This document shows, one piece after another, positions 8,839-16,487 of a DNA stretch of 64,000 nucleotides; the stretch's first letter is position 1, and each line of letters opens with the position of its first letter. The position numbers and the translations under genes are program-made. This stretch comes from Lachnospiraceae bacterium (lineage in GTDB: Bacteria > Bacillota > Clostridia > Lachnospirales > Lachnospiraceae), in NCBI GenBank assembly GCA_024403235.1, contig JAKSSF010000003.1, forward strand, positions 1-64,000. The letters are read 5' to 3'. The notes beneath the pieces were generated by a model that saw only the letters and a program-made list of their open reading frames with translations, was not told where the DNA came from and did not search any database.

Positions 8839-9039
8839 ATGAACAAAGGTACAGTTAAGTGGTTCAACAATCAGAAAGGCTACGGTTTTATTTCTGATGA
8901 AGCTGGTAACGATGTATTCGTACACTTCAGCGGAATCGTTTCTGAAGGTTTCAAATCTTTAGAAGAAGGCGCTGCTGTAGAATATGAAGTTGTTAACGGC
9001 GAAAAAGGACCTCAGGCAGTTAATGTAGTAAAATTATAA
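8839..9039 (+). CDS. Cold-shock protein (CspA/CspB family)
   Basis: A 66-residue single OB-fold RNA chaperone. The two RNA-binding motifs are KGYGFI (RNP1) and VFVHF (RNP2), and the N-terminal [15 protein letters not shown] is the family signature. It binds single-stranded RNA or DNA and melts structure after temperature downshift or during fast growth. It has a strong TTGGAGG site and a terminator downstream. It is transcribed divergently from the LytM-like gene and convergently with hisA. Confidence 0.95.
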   Translation: MNKGTVKWFNNQKGYGFISDEAGNDVFVHFSGIVSEGFKSLEEGAAVEYEVVNGEKGPQAVNVVKL

Positions 9040-9138
9040 TTACTGCCACATCTAATCAATTAATACGAAGTGCCTTTTCGATATAAATGTATAACTATTT
9101 ATCTTTTGTATGAATTCGCAAGCAGTTTAATGGATTAT

Positions 9139-9168
9139 AAAAAAGCCAGTCGATTGACTGGCCTTTTT
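9139..9168. terminator. Bidirectional terminator between csp and hisA
   Basis: GCCAGTC (9145-9151) and GACTGGC (9156-9162) form a perfect 7-bp stem with a GATT loop, between an A6 run and a T6 run. Confidence 0.85.
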
Positions 9169-9175
9169 TATGTGT

Positions 9176-9955
9176 TTACCAATTTCGGATTCCTACCACA
9201 TCTTCAAAAACCAGCGTGCCGCCGAAAATATCCAGTGCGCTGCCTACTGTCACATCGATTTTTCCTTTCCCCAATCGATACAGCGTTTTCAGATCCTCCA
9301 TGGAACGGACTCCTCCTGCATAGGTGACAGATAAATCCTTCATCTCTTTTTCTAAAATAGAAACTACCTGCTCTTCTATCCCCTGGGCTTTTCCCTCCAC
9401 ATCCACTGCGTGAATTAAAAATTCCGAAGCGTATTCCTTAAACAAATCAATATTTTCTGTAGTTAATGCTACTTGGGTAAAATTCTGCCACCGATTGGTA
9501 ACAATCCAATACTGGTCTTCTTTTTTTCTGCAGCTCAAATCCAGTACAAGATGTTCTTTTCCTACGGTCTTTTTTAATTTTTCCAAATTTTCAAAATTTA
9601 CCTGACCATCTTGAAAAACATAAGAGGTTACTATGACCTTTTCAGCTCCCGCTTCCAAATATTCTTCTGCATTTTCCGGTGTAATGCCTCCACCGATTTG
9701 CAGTCCTTGTGGGTATGTTTGCAATGCTAAAAGGGCCTGTTTTTTAGTTGCTTCATAATAAGGGCTATCTTTCCCATTTAGTAAAATAATATGGCCACCT
9801 TTTAATTCCTTTTGCTGATACAGATTGGCATAAAAACCGGCATCCATTTCGGAGACAAAATTTTCCTTGGCAAAATCTCCCTGGTCTTTTAGGCTTCCCC
9901 CAACGATTTGTTTTACTTTTCCATTATGTATATCAATACAAGGTCTAAAATGCAT
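9176..9955 (-). CDS. hisA: Eukaryote-type HisA (HIS6-like) ProFAR isomerase
   Basis: Phosphoribosylformimino-5-aminoimidazole carboxamide ribotide isomerase, the fourth step of histidine synthesis, in the form typical of fungi and plants. The N-terminal FRPCIDIHNGKVKQIVGG matches yeast HIS6-type enzymes rather than ordinary bacterial HisA (usually ...PAIDLKxGxxVRL). It is a TIM barrel with phosphate loops LQIGGGIT and TYAGGVRS and the catalytic aspartate in PCIDIH; the second acid is probably in VLDLSCRK. At 259 residues it is slightly longer than bacterial HisA. No other his gene is nearby, so it is a stand-alone copy; whether a bacterial-type hisA also exists elsewhere cannot be seen. Confidence 0.88.
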   Translation of the reverse strand: MHFRPCIDIHNGKVKQIVGGSLKDQGDFAKENFVSEMDAGFYANLYQQKELKGGHIILLNGKDSPYYEATKKQALLALQTYPQGLQIGGGITPENAEEYLEAGAEKVIVTSYVFQDGQVNFENLEKLKKTVGKEHLVLDLSCRKKEDQYWIVTNRWQNFTQVALTTENIDLFKEYASEFLIHAVDVEGKAQGIEEQVVSILEKEMKDLSVTYAGGVRSMEDLKTLYRLGKGKIDVTVGSALDIFGGTLVFEDVVGIRNW

Positions 9956-10030
9956 AACAAGATATACTCCTTTATAAGAAGTTTTGATTTCTACTCCTTT
10001 TATACCATATTTTTGCGTTTTTATGAATAA

Positions 10031-10100
10031 TCTTCTCCGGAAAAGCCATACTAAAAGCAGGATGCAACAGCCAGTGCTTGTAGGCTACTCATCCGAAGAA
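10031..10100 (+). other. Possible structured leader RNA before a lipoprotein gene
   Basis: Nested complementary segments precede the ribosome site of the next gene: AGCC (10044-10047) with GGCT (10083-10086), and AAGCA (10055-10059) with TGCTT (10075-10079). An outer TCTT...AAGA pairing ends directly at AAGGAG. A 15-nt loop (GGATGCAACAGCCAG) lies inside. I do not recognise a known riboswitch class; the central segment faintly recalls a c-di-GMP-I core, but the rest does not fit. Confidence 0.25.
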
Positions 10101-10112
10101 AGGAGTTTTATA

Positions 10113-10610
10113 ATGGAACGAGATACTTTGAAGCATACAAATATGGCCATTCGCAAAAAAGCCGGCTATCTTTCTCTTACTGCCATGCTTTGCTCTATGG
10201 CACTATTAGCAGGCTGTAATAAAACAGAAAAAGACGCTGACAGCATGGTGGACAATTCTTCTTGGAACAATTCTGTTACAGAAGGAACAAATGGGAATGA
10301 TAACTTAAATGACAATGTGGATAATGAACGACCTGACATCGTAACCGATAACAACCAAGAGAATAACTCTACCGACAAAAATGTAGTAGGTGATACCCAG
10401 GATATTGGAGATGTCATAGAAAATACCATTGACAATGTAACTAACGCCATTGAAAACGCCGCTGACACAGCAAAGGATACTGTAACGGATGACAATATTG
10501 ATACGGGAGCAAACACTACGAAAAATACTACCAGAAAGCAAAATAATGTGGTGCAAAACAGAAGTAACAAAATGTCTTCCAACGGAAATAGAACAACTGT
10601 GAATCGATAA
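10113..10610 (+). CDS. Asn/Asp-rich lipoprotein of unknown function
   Basis: A 165-residue predicted lipoprotein. The ATG chosen follows AAAGGAG; the longer frame from 9984 has no ribosome site. The signal region ends in the lipobox LLAGC at about residue 35. The mature part is low-complexity, almost all Asn, Asp, Thr, Ser and Glu, with a short amphipathic helix containing Ala and Val (IENAADTAKDTV) and a basic C-terminus. It has no recognisable enzyme domain. It might be a surface spacer or spore/cell-envelope protein, but nothing in the context settles this. Confidence 0.7.
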   Translation: MERDTLKHTNMAIRKKAGYLSLTAMLCSMALLAGCNKTEKDADSMVDNSSWNNSVTEGTNGNDNLNDNVDNERPDIVTDNNQENNSTDKNVVGDTQDIGDVIENTIDNVTNAIENAADTAKDTVTDDNIDTGANTTKNTTRKQNNVVQNRSNKMSSNGNRTTVNR

Positions 10611-10654
10611 ATATTTTTAACTGATAAATGGTGCTTGATGGACTATTGCTACAA

Positions 10655-10688
10655 AAAAGAGAAGCATTTTCCCCATTGCTTCTCTTTT
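10655..10688. terminator. Bidirectional terminator between the lipoprotein gene and fbp
   Basis: AAAAGAGAAGCA (10655-10666) pairs perfectly with 10677-10688 across a 10-nt loop, with T-runs on the exit side for both strands. Confidence 0.85.
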
Positions 10689-10698
10689 TATTTTAGAT

Positions 10699-12654
10699 TT
10701 ACATACCTCGTTCTACAATGGAGCCATCTCGATATGCTTCCAATAAACTTTCTAACTGTCTGATACTATCCCGAATTTCTTCACCCATATCCGTATCTGC
10801 AACTCGTAATCTGCTAGACGCTGTTTCCACGATAATATTATCAGAGAAAATATCGGATTCTTTTCGAATAGCAGCTTCCTTATTTTCAAAAGGTTCATGG
10901 CTTACCAAAAGAACCCCGTGAGAATTGGCTACCAAGGTGTAGCCTGCAATACCGGTTTTCCCTTGGTATGCCTTAGAAAATCCACCATCGATAATCAACA
11001 ATTTACCACCACATTTTATAGGGCTGTCTCCCTTTTTCAATTCTACCGGCACATGACCATTTACGATGTGCGCTTTTTCCGTATCCAAGCCAAATTCTGA
11101 TAGAATGCGGTTCAACATTTCTTCATTATCCAAGAGACGATAATAACTATTCTTTGTCTCTTTGTGTAAGGATTTATCCGGAATAAAATATCTTTCAAAG
11201 GTTGACATTTTATCCTTGCCAAAAACAGGGGAATTGGGGCCGGTCCAAATGTACCAGATAATATCCTGTCCCTTTAATTTTTCCACCTTATCTCTGGAGT
11301 AATAGCCTTTTCTGGCATAATTATCTAACACATCGTAAAGGGCTTTTCCACTGTAGGTTTTGCCATAAATATTGACTTCCTGGAACTTACCTTCCTCTGT
11401 TACCGGCACACAGCCGTGATACAACAGATTGGAATTATGTACTTTGTATAAGCCACCCTTGGCAAATAAGAAACGCACATGTTTCTGTAATTTCTCACTA
11501 TGCACAAAGGCGTGGCGAAGACGATCCATCACCAGTTCTTCTTCCGGTGTTAAGGAATAAGGATCCTCCGGATCTACGGTAGGGAAATCCACATCATTCA
11601 TAGGATATTCCTTACCATCTATGGTAATGGTTTTCTTTTCATAATTTATTTTATCCAACAGGAGACGATCCAACATGCCAAATTCCGGACGGCGTTCTAT
11701 GATTTGCCCTTCTAATTTAAACTGCAAAATGGAAATGGCCTTATGCATTTTCATATCCATTTTCAAGTCGTTGGTATCGTATTCATTATTGTAATTGATA
11801 GCAAAGGCATCACAATTTACATTTTTATAGGTATCCAACGCAAAGGTTACCAATGGAATCAGGTTAATACCATAGCCTTCTTCAATGGTATCCAGATTTC
11901 CATAACGGGCAGCCATACGAATGACTGTAGCAATACATGCCAAATGTCCACTGGCCGCTCCCATCCAAACGATATCATGATTTCCCCATTGAATATCAAT
12001 AGAATGATATTTACAAAGGGTATCCATAATGATATGAGGCCCTTTCCCTCTGTCGTAAATATCTCCCACGATATGCAGATGGTCAATCACCAGTTCCTGA
12101 ATCAAATTACACAGGGAAATAATAAAATCCTGGGCACTGCCAATCCGAATAATGGTGTGAATGATTTCGTTGTAGTATGCCTCTTTGTCTTCGATTTCTT
12201 CTTTTTCTGTAATTAACTCTTCAATAATATAAGCAAAATCTTCAGGAAGCGCTTTACGTACTTTACTTCTGGTATATTTGCTGGCAACACGCTTGGTCAT
12301 CTGTACCAAACGATGGAGGGTAATTTTATACCAATCCTCAATATTCTCTTCTTCCTGTAATACAATATCCAACTTTTCTACCGGATAATAAATCAAAGTT
12401 GCAAGACTTTTCTTATCTCGAATGCTTAGCGTATTGCCAAATTCTTCATCGATTTTTTTTCGCACAGAACCGGAGCCGTTTTTCAACACATGGTTAAACT
12501 GCTCAGCCTCTCCGTGAATATCAGTTAAAAAGTGCTCTGTTCCTTTTGGAAGATTTAAGATTGCCTGTAAATTGATAATCTCTGTAGATGCCTTGGCAAT
12601 AGTGGGAAACTGTTTTGCAAGACTTCTCAGATAAGTTAATTCCATATTTTCCAT
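10699..12654 (-). CDS. fbp: Fructose-1,6-bisphosphatase class III
   Basis: Gluconeogenic phosphatase that converts fructose 1,6-bisphosphate to fructose 6-phosphate. The 651-residue size and metallophosphoesterase core place it in the Firmicutes class III family: DIHGEAEQF near residue 45, GDIYDRGKGP near 200, GNHD near 225, and the late histidine motifs NGHVPVE and HGVLLVSHEP. The N-terminal ELTYLRSLAKQFPTIAKAS is also characteristic. The ATG follows AAAGGGG. It is transcribed separately from dapB, which ends in its own terminator upstream. Confidence 0.95.
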   Translation of the reverse strand: MENMELTYLRSLAKQFPTIAKASTEIINLQAILNLPKGTEHFLTDIHGEAEQFNHVLKNGSGSVRKKIDEEFGNTLSIRDKKSLATLIYYPVEKLDIVLQEEENIEDWYKITLHRLVQMTKRVASKYTRSKVRKALPEDFAYIIEELITEKEEIEDKEAYYNEIIHTIIRIGSAQDFIISLCNLIQELVIDHLHIVGDIYDRGKGPHIIMDTLCKYHSIDIQWGNHDIVWMGAASGHLACIATVIRMAARYGNLDTIEEGYGINLIPLVTFALDTYKNVNCDAFAINYNNEYDTNDLKMDMKMHKAISILQFKLEGQIIERRPEFGMLDRLLLDKINYEKKTITIDGKEYPMNDVDFPTVDPEDPYSLTPEEELVMDRLRHAFVHSEKLQKHVRFLFAKGGLYKVHNSNLLYHGCVPVTEEGKFQEVNIYGKTYSGKALYDVLDNYARKGYYSRDKVEKLKGQDIIWYIWTGPNSPVFGKDKMSTFERYFIPDKSLHKETKNSYYRLLDNEEMLNRILSEFGLDTEKAHIVNGHVPVELKKGDSPIKCGGKLLIIDGGFSKAYQGKTGIAGYTLVANSHGVLLVSHEPFENKEAAIRKESDIFSDNIIVETASSRLRVADTDMGEEIRDSIRQLESLLEAYRDGSIVERGM

Positions 12655-12682
12655 AAAACCCTACCCCTTTGTAACTTGTGAA

Positions 12683-12714
12683 AAAATCTCACGCCCATTT
12701 GAACGTGAGATTTT
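12683..12714 (-). terminator. Intrinsic terminator after dapB
   Basis: An 11-bp inverted repeat (AAAATCTCACG at 12683-12693, complement at 12704-12714) with a 10-nt loop; the minus strand continues with a T-run. It separates the dapA-dapB transcript from fbp. Confidence 0.85.
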
Positions 12715-12725
12715 GCTTTTATTTT

Positions 12726-13493
12726 CTATTCGCAAACTGCATCAATCACATCACTCATATTGTACATGCCAGCCGGTTTTCCCTTTAAAAACTTGGCCGC
12801 TTGTACTGCGCCTTTGCCAAAGACTGCTTTGGAATAGGCTGTATGAGAGAAAGTAATAACTTCATCAGAACCTGCAAAAATCACATCGTGGTCTCCTACA
12901 ATAGTTCCACCGCGCACTGCAGAAAGACCAATTTCTTTGACAGGTCTTTTATCTCTTCTGTCACTTCTGTCATACACATATTCGTATTCATTGTTCAGTT
13001 CTTCATTGATAGAATCTGCCAAAGCCAAAGCTGTGCCGCTGGGCGCATCTACCTTTAATTTATGATGCTTCTCTACGATTTCAATATCAAAGCCTGCAGG
13101 AGCCAAAATAGCGGTAGCTTCCTTTAACAGTTTTAATAGCATATTGATACCAAGGGACATATTAGCAGATTTCAAAATCGCTACCTTGGTAGAAGCCTCT
13201 TTGACTTTTTCCAACTGTGCTTCAGAAAGTCCAGTGGTACAAAGCACACAAGGAATCTGTCTTTCCACACAAAAATCCAACAAACCATCTACAGCAACTG
13301 CTGCCGCAAAATCAATCACCACATCTGCTTCCACATTGCAATCCTGAATATTGGTAAATACCGGGAAGGGATTGGGAAGTGTGTCTGCAATATCAATACC
13401 TGCCACCAATTCTACCTGATCATCTGCTGCAATCAGACCGGCAATTACCTGACCCATTTTACCATTGCAGCCGTGCATAATTACTTTTGTCAT
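12726..13493 (-). CDS. dapB: 4-hydroxy-tetrahydrodipicolinate reductase
   Basis: NAD(P)H-dependent step after DapA in the diaminopimelate/lysine pathway. The N-terminal nucleotide-binding loop is MHGCNGKMGQ, and the catalytic signature EKHHKLKVDAPSGTA (His-His and Lys) is intact near residue 155. The length of 255 residues is usual. It follows dapA by 32 bases with its own AAAGGAG site and ends at a terminator, so the pair forms a two-gene operon controlled by the lysine riboswitch upstream of dapA. Confidence 0.97.
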   Translation of the reverse strand: MTKVIMHGCNGKMGQVIAGLIAADDQVELVAGIDIADTLPNPFPVFTNIQDCNVEADVVIDFAAAVAVDGLLDFCVERQIPCVLCTTGLSEAQLEKVKEASTKVAILKSANMSLGINMLLKLLKEATAILAPAGFDIEIVEKHHKLKVDAPSGTALALADSINEELNNEYEYVYDRSDRRDKRPVKEIGLSAVRGGTIVGDHDVIFAGSDEVITFSHTAYSKAVFGKGAVQAAKFLKGKPAGMYNMSDVIDAVCE

Positions 13494-13525
13494 ATCGTAC
13501 TCCTTTTATATTAGGAAAATCGTTT

Positions 13526-14413
13526 TTATAAGATGCCGTATTCCTTCATTGCTTTTTCCAAACGAGCTGCATTGGGCTCTTCCATTTCTGTCAAAGGACG
13601 ACGAAGAGGACCGGCTTCCATACCCATTAAGTTCATTGCTTTCTTTACAGGAATAGGATTTACTTCACAGAATAAAGCATCGATTAAATTCAATGCCTGT
13701 AACTGTAAATCTCTGCTTTCTTCGATTTTACCATCGAAGAAGGTCTGGCAAATGTTATGGGTCTGTTCCGGTGCAATGTTGGAAAGTACGGAAATAACGC
13801 CTTTTCCACCTAATGCAAGTAAAGGCACTACCTGATCATCATTACCGGAATATAAATCTACCTTGCCATTTGCAAGAGCCATAATCTTAGCTACCTGTGA
13901 AATATTGCCGGTGGCTTCCTTTACGCCTACAATGTTTTCTACTTCTGTACAAAGACGAACGATGGTTTCCGGTAAAATATTAACGCCACCTGTTCTGCCT
14001 GGAATGTTATATAAAATAATAGGTACTTTTACAGATTCCGCAATCATTTTGAAATGCTCGTACAAGCCCTTCTGTGTAGCCTTGTTATAGTAAGGTGTTA
14101 CTACCAAAAGTCCGTCTACACCTGCTTTTTCTGCTTCCTGGGATAAATAAATCGCGGTTTCCGTGCAGTTTGAACCAGTACCGGCAATCACGGGAATTCT
14201 GCCATTTACCACTTTTACACAATACCGAATCACATCCAAATGTTCCTCATGGGTTAAAGTAGAAGCCTCACCTGTGGTACCACATACGATGATTGCATCG
14301 GTTTTATTTGCAATCTGATACTCAATCTGCTTTGCAAACTGCTCATAATTTACTTCTCTGTTTTCCTTAAAGGGTGTTACAATTGCAACCCCTGCGCCTG
14401 TAAAAATAGCCAT
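13526..14413 (-). CDS. dapA: 4-hydroxy-tetrahydrodipicolinate synthase
   Basis: Condenses pyruvate with aspartate semialdehyde, the first committed step to diaminopimelate and lysine. The TIM-barrel class I aldolase motifs are present: GTTGEASTL near residue 45, the tyrosine in VTPYYNKATQKG near 135, and the Schiff-base lysine in GVKEATGN near 165. It has 295 residues and a strong AGGAGG. It is first in the dapA-dapB operon and is preceded by a lysine riboswitch with an attached terminator. Confidence 0.97.
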   Translation of the reverse strand: MAIFTGAGVAIVTPFKENREVNYEQFAKQIEYQIANKTDAIIVCGTTGEASTLTHEEHLDVIRYCVKVVNGRIPVIAGTGSNCTETAIYLSQEAEKAGVDGLLVVTPYYNKATQKGLYEHFKMIAESVKVPIILYNIPGRTGGVNILPETIVRLCTEVENIVGVKEATGNISQVAKIMALANGKVDLYSGNDDQVVPLLALGGKGVISVLSNIAPEQTHNICQTFFDGKIEESRDLQLQALNLIDALFCEVNPIPVKKAMNLMGMEAGPLRRPLTEMEEPNAARLEKAMKEYGIL

Positions 14414-14457
14414 TTTTCTCCTCCTAAATGTATGGGTTTGTTGCCAGTTAAAAATCG

Positions 14458-14487
14458 AAAAAAGAACCGACCAAAATGGGTCGGTTC
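14458..14487 (-). terminator. Regulatory terminator of the lysine riboswitch
   Basis: GAACCGACC (14464-14472) pairs with GGTCGGTTC (14479-14487), a 9-bp stem, followed on the minus strand by six T. A second small hairpin (AACTTG/CAAGTT, 14491-14505) sits between it and the aptamer and is the likely site of switching. Premature termination here when lysine is bound would stop dapA-dapB transcription. Confidence 0.85.
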
Positions 14488-14507
14488 AAAAACTTGCGAC
14501 AAGTTCT

Positions 14508-14676
14508 GATAGCTCCCCATCTTTCTTATAAAGATGACAGTCATGAAATTCTTCATCTCATGCCCAAGAAATATCGTGCAGGTAAATACTTCTTTCGGCG
14601 CTCTCCCCTTTCCCTCTTCTTCTACTGTGCCTGCCACATCCGAAAAGGTACTCATAAATCACGCGACCTCTATCCT
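14508..14676 (-). promoter_or_regulatory. Lysine riboswitch (L box)
   Basis: Read on the minus strand, the RNA starts with GGATAGAGGTCGCG and closes with GGGGAGCTATC, pairing GATAG with CTATC as helix P1. Between them stand the conserved core segments GAGTACC, GAAAGGGGAGAGCGCCGAA, GGGCATGAG and CTGTCATC, in the order known from the Bacillus lysC aptamer. It fills the otherwise gene-free 343 bases before dapA and is followed by the terminator at 14458-14487, so it is predicted to be an OFF switch that lowers dapA-dapB when lysine is plentiful. Confidence 0.93.
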
Positions 14677-14712
14677 TCTAAATTACACTCAAAGTGCGCT
14701 ATATATAGAATA

Positions 14713-14743
14713 ATCATATCATTGACAGTATTTTATGTCAATG
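14713..14743 (-). promoter_or_regulatory. dapA promoter overlapped by an 8-bp inverted repeat
   Basis: On the minus strand TTGACA (14736-14741) and TATGAT (14713-14718) are 17 bp apart, a near-consensus sigma-A promoter feeding the riboswitch. CATTGACA (14720-14727) and TGTCAATG (14736-14743) form a perfect inverted repeat covering the -35 box. This could be an operator, or the end hairpin of the upstream OB-fold gene, whose stop codon lies only 13 bases away. Confidence 0.7.
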
Positions 14744-14756
14744 ATTGACTTAACGA

Positions 14757-15404
14757 TTAAAGATACATTGCTTCCTCATAATCTACCAGCTCCAGTTTGC
14801 TCACAGATACCTCATAAGCAATCCGCTTTTCCGCATCCTCCTCGTTGAGACGCTTTACGTATTCTCTGCTTTGGATTCTTCCCCAAATGGCACATCGCTG
14901 TCCTACGGAGAAACCACTGGCAAATCTTGCATTTCTTCCCCAGCAAATACAAGGAATATAATCGGATTTTCCATAAGGGCGATTCACTGCGATTAATAAA
15001 TCCGCAATTTCTCTTCCCAAAGGAGTTTTCCGGTAAATAGGCTCCTTACATACATAGCCATCCATGTAAATCTGATTGGACTTTGATCCATCTTCGATAT
15101 CTTCTACTATCTCCAGTTCTCTGGCAAAAACAGAAAGAATCAAGCGATTTTTCTTTTCCTCGTGTCTGTTGTAGGAACGAAATTGTCCGTTAATCCATAC
15201 CTTACAGTCCCTATAATCTTCTGTCACATCCAATAGTCTTTCTGAAATCATTACGGGAATGATATCTGTAGAATCACTTAATCTTTGCACCTCCACATCC
15301 ACCATATAAAATCCTTCTCCGTAAATTTCATGGCTGTAAGTAAATTTGCTGACAATAGTTCCCATAATCATTGCCTGATTGTTTTCCATAACCTTATCTG
15401 TCAT
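14757..15404 (-). CDS. SSB-like protein with two OB-fold modules
   Basis: A 215-residue protein. The start is the ATG after AAAGGGG (MTDKVMENNQ), not the frame start 51 bases earlier. Residues about 9-110 and 118-210 each look like an OB fold of the single-strand-binding family: the first begins QAMIMGTIVSKFTYSH, the second IYMDGYVCKEPIYRKTPLGREIADL, close to bacterial SSB and PriB-type chains. The acidic tip (DDDIPF) of replicative SSB is missing. A role as an accessory ssDNA-binding protein is inferred. It is divergent from cutC. Confidence 0.7.
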   Translation of the reverse strand: MTDKVMENNQAMIMGTIVSKFTYSHEIYGEGFYMVDVEVQRLSDSTDIIPVMISERLLDVTEDYRDCKVWINGQFRSYNRHEEKKNRLILSVFARELEIVEDIEDGSKSNQIYMDGYVCKEPIYRKTPLGREIADLLIAVNRPYGKSDYIPCICWGRNARFASGFSVGQRCAIWGRIQSREYVKRLNEEDAEKRIAYEVSVSKLELVDYEEAMYL

Positions 15405-15588
15405 CGTTAATCCCCTTTCTTTTGGAACTTTTTGAAACTTTCGCATATTTGACATGCTTCCAGTATTTTTCTGTTGTAGTATATATGTATGTCAAATTTT
15501 TCCTTTTCAGAACAGGAATCTTATGTCAAAAGTGGTAGGTTTTCGACAATGGAAATGGTATAGTAAAGAGGTATAGGAGAAAAAGAAA

Positions 15589-16326
15589 ATGCTTTTAGAA
15601 GTTTGTACCGGTGGATATGAAGATGCCCTAGCTGCTTACCAAGGTAGGGCTGACAGAATTGAATTAAATCAGGCCTTGCCGTTAGGGGGACTAAGCCCTT
15701 CTATTCTGGTTTTAACCATGATTCGAGAAACTATTCCCACTTTGCAGGTAGCCAGTATGGTGCGACCAAGGGCTGGGGGATTTTGTTATTCAGAGGAAGA
15801 ATACAAAGTAATGCTTGCAGAGTGTAATGCTTTACTACGAGCAGGGAGCCATGGTATCGTGTTTGGTATTTTAAATTCCGATTGCACTATCAATGTAGAA
15901 CGAAGTAAAAGAATAATTGACTTAATTAAAACAGGAGGACGAGAAGTAATTTTTCATCGTGCCTTTGACAATTGTAAAGATCTTAACACCGCAATGGAAA
16001 CACTAATTGCTTTGGGTGTGGACCGAGTGCTGACCAGTGGTGGAAAATCCACTGCTTGGGAAGGAAAAGAAATGTTATGTAAACTTCAAAAGGACTATGG
16101 TGCCAAAATACAGATTTTAGCAGGCAGCGGTGTCAATGCCGGTAATATAAAAGCACTTGTGGACTATACCGGTTTACAACAATTCCACAGTTCCTGTAAA
16201 GCCTGGAAGGAAGACCCCACCACCGTCCAAAATGTGTCCTATGCCATTCCCGGTGCGCCGGAAGATTTTATGTATGATATGGTGGCTATTGAAAAAGTGC
16301 GGGAGCTAAAGCAGTTACTATCATAG
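15589..16326 (+). CDS. cutC: CutC family protein
   Basis: A 245-residue TIM-barrel protein of the CutC family, historically linked to copper tolerance, though the biochemical activity is unsettled. Recognised from LEVCTGGYEDALAAYQGRAD at the N-terminus, MVRPRAGGFCYSEEE near residue 65, and FHRAFDNC and LTSGG further on. The conserved histidine and cysteines (FHRAFDNC) are present. It stands alone between the divergent OB-fold gene and the convergent typA. Confidence 0.9.
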   Translation: MLLEVCTGGYEDALAAYQGRADRIELNQALPLGGLSPSILVLTMIRETIPTLQVASMVRPRAGGFCYSEEEYKVMLAECNALLRAGSHGIVFGILNSDCTINVERSKRIIDLIKTGGREVIFHRAFDNCKDLNTAMETLIALGVDRVLTSGGKSTAWEGKEMLCKLQKDYGAKIQILAGSGVNAGNIKALVDYTGLQQFHSSCKAWKEDPTTVQNVSYAIPGAPEDFMYDMVAIEKVRELKQLLS

Positions 16327-16420
16327 ATTGTCTTAATTTAGATAATTATCCATATATTTGATTGGCAAAAAATATAGCATATTTGACGATTGATAAATTT
16401 TGAAAGAATCGTAATTATAA

Positions 16421-16472
16421 AAAACACTCCACCTTGGTAACTCGTAATAGAGTTCTCAACATGGAGTGTTTT
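16421..16472. terminator. Bidirectional terminator between cutC and typA
   Basis: AAAACACTCCA (16421-16431) pairs perfectly with TGGAGTGTTTT (16462-16472). The enclosed 30 bases contain a second small stem (AACTC/GAGTT). T-rich flanks exist on both strands. Confidence 0.8.
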
Positions 16473-16487
16473 CTATTTTACAACTCT

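Noticed and set aside
11743..12216. A 157-residue plus-strand open frame inside fbp
   Set aside because: Shadow of the class III fructose-1,6-bisphosphatase gene; no ribosome site and no recognisable domain.
14377..14655. A 92-residue minus-strand open frame upstream of dapA
   Set aside because: It runs through the lysine riboswitch and its terminator; the RNA structure explains the sequence and there is no protein family match.
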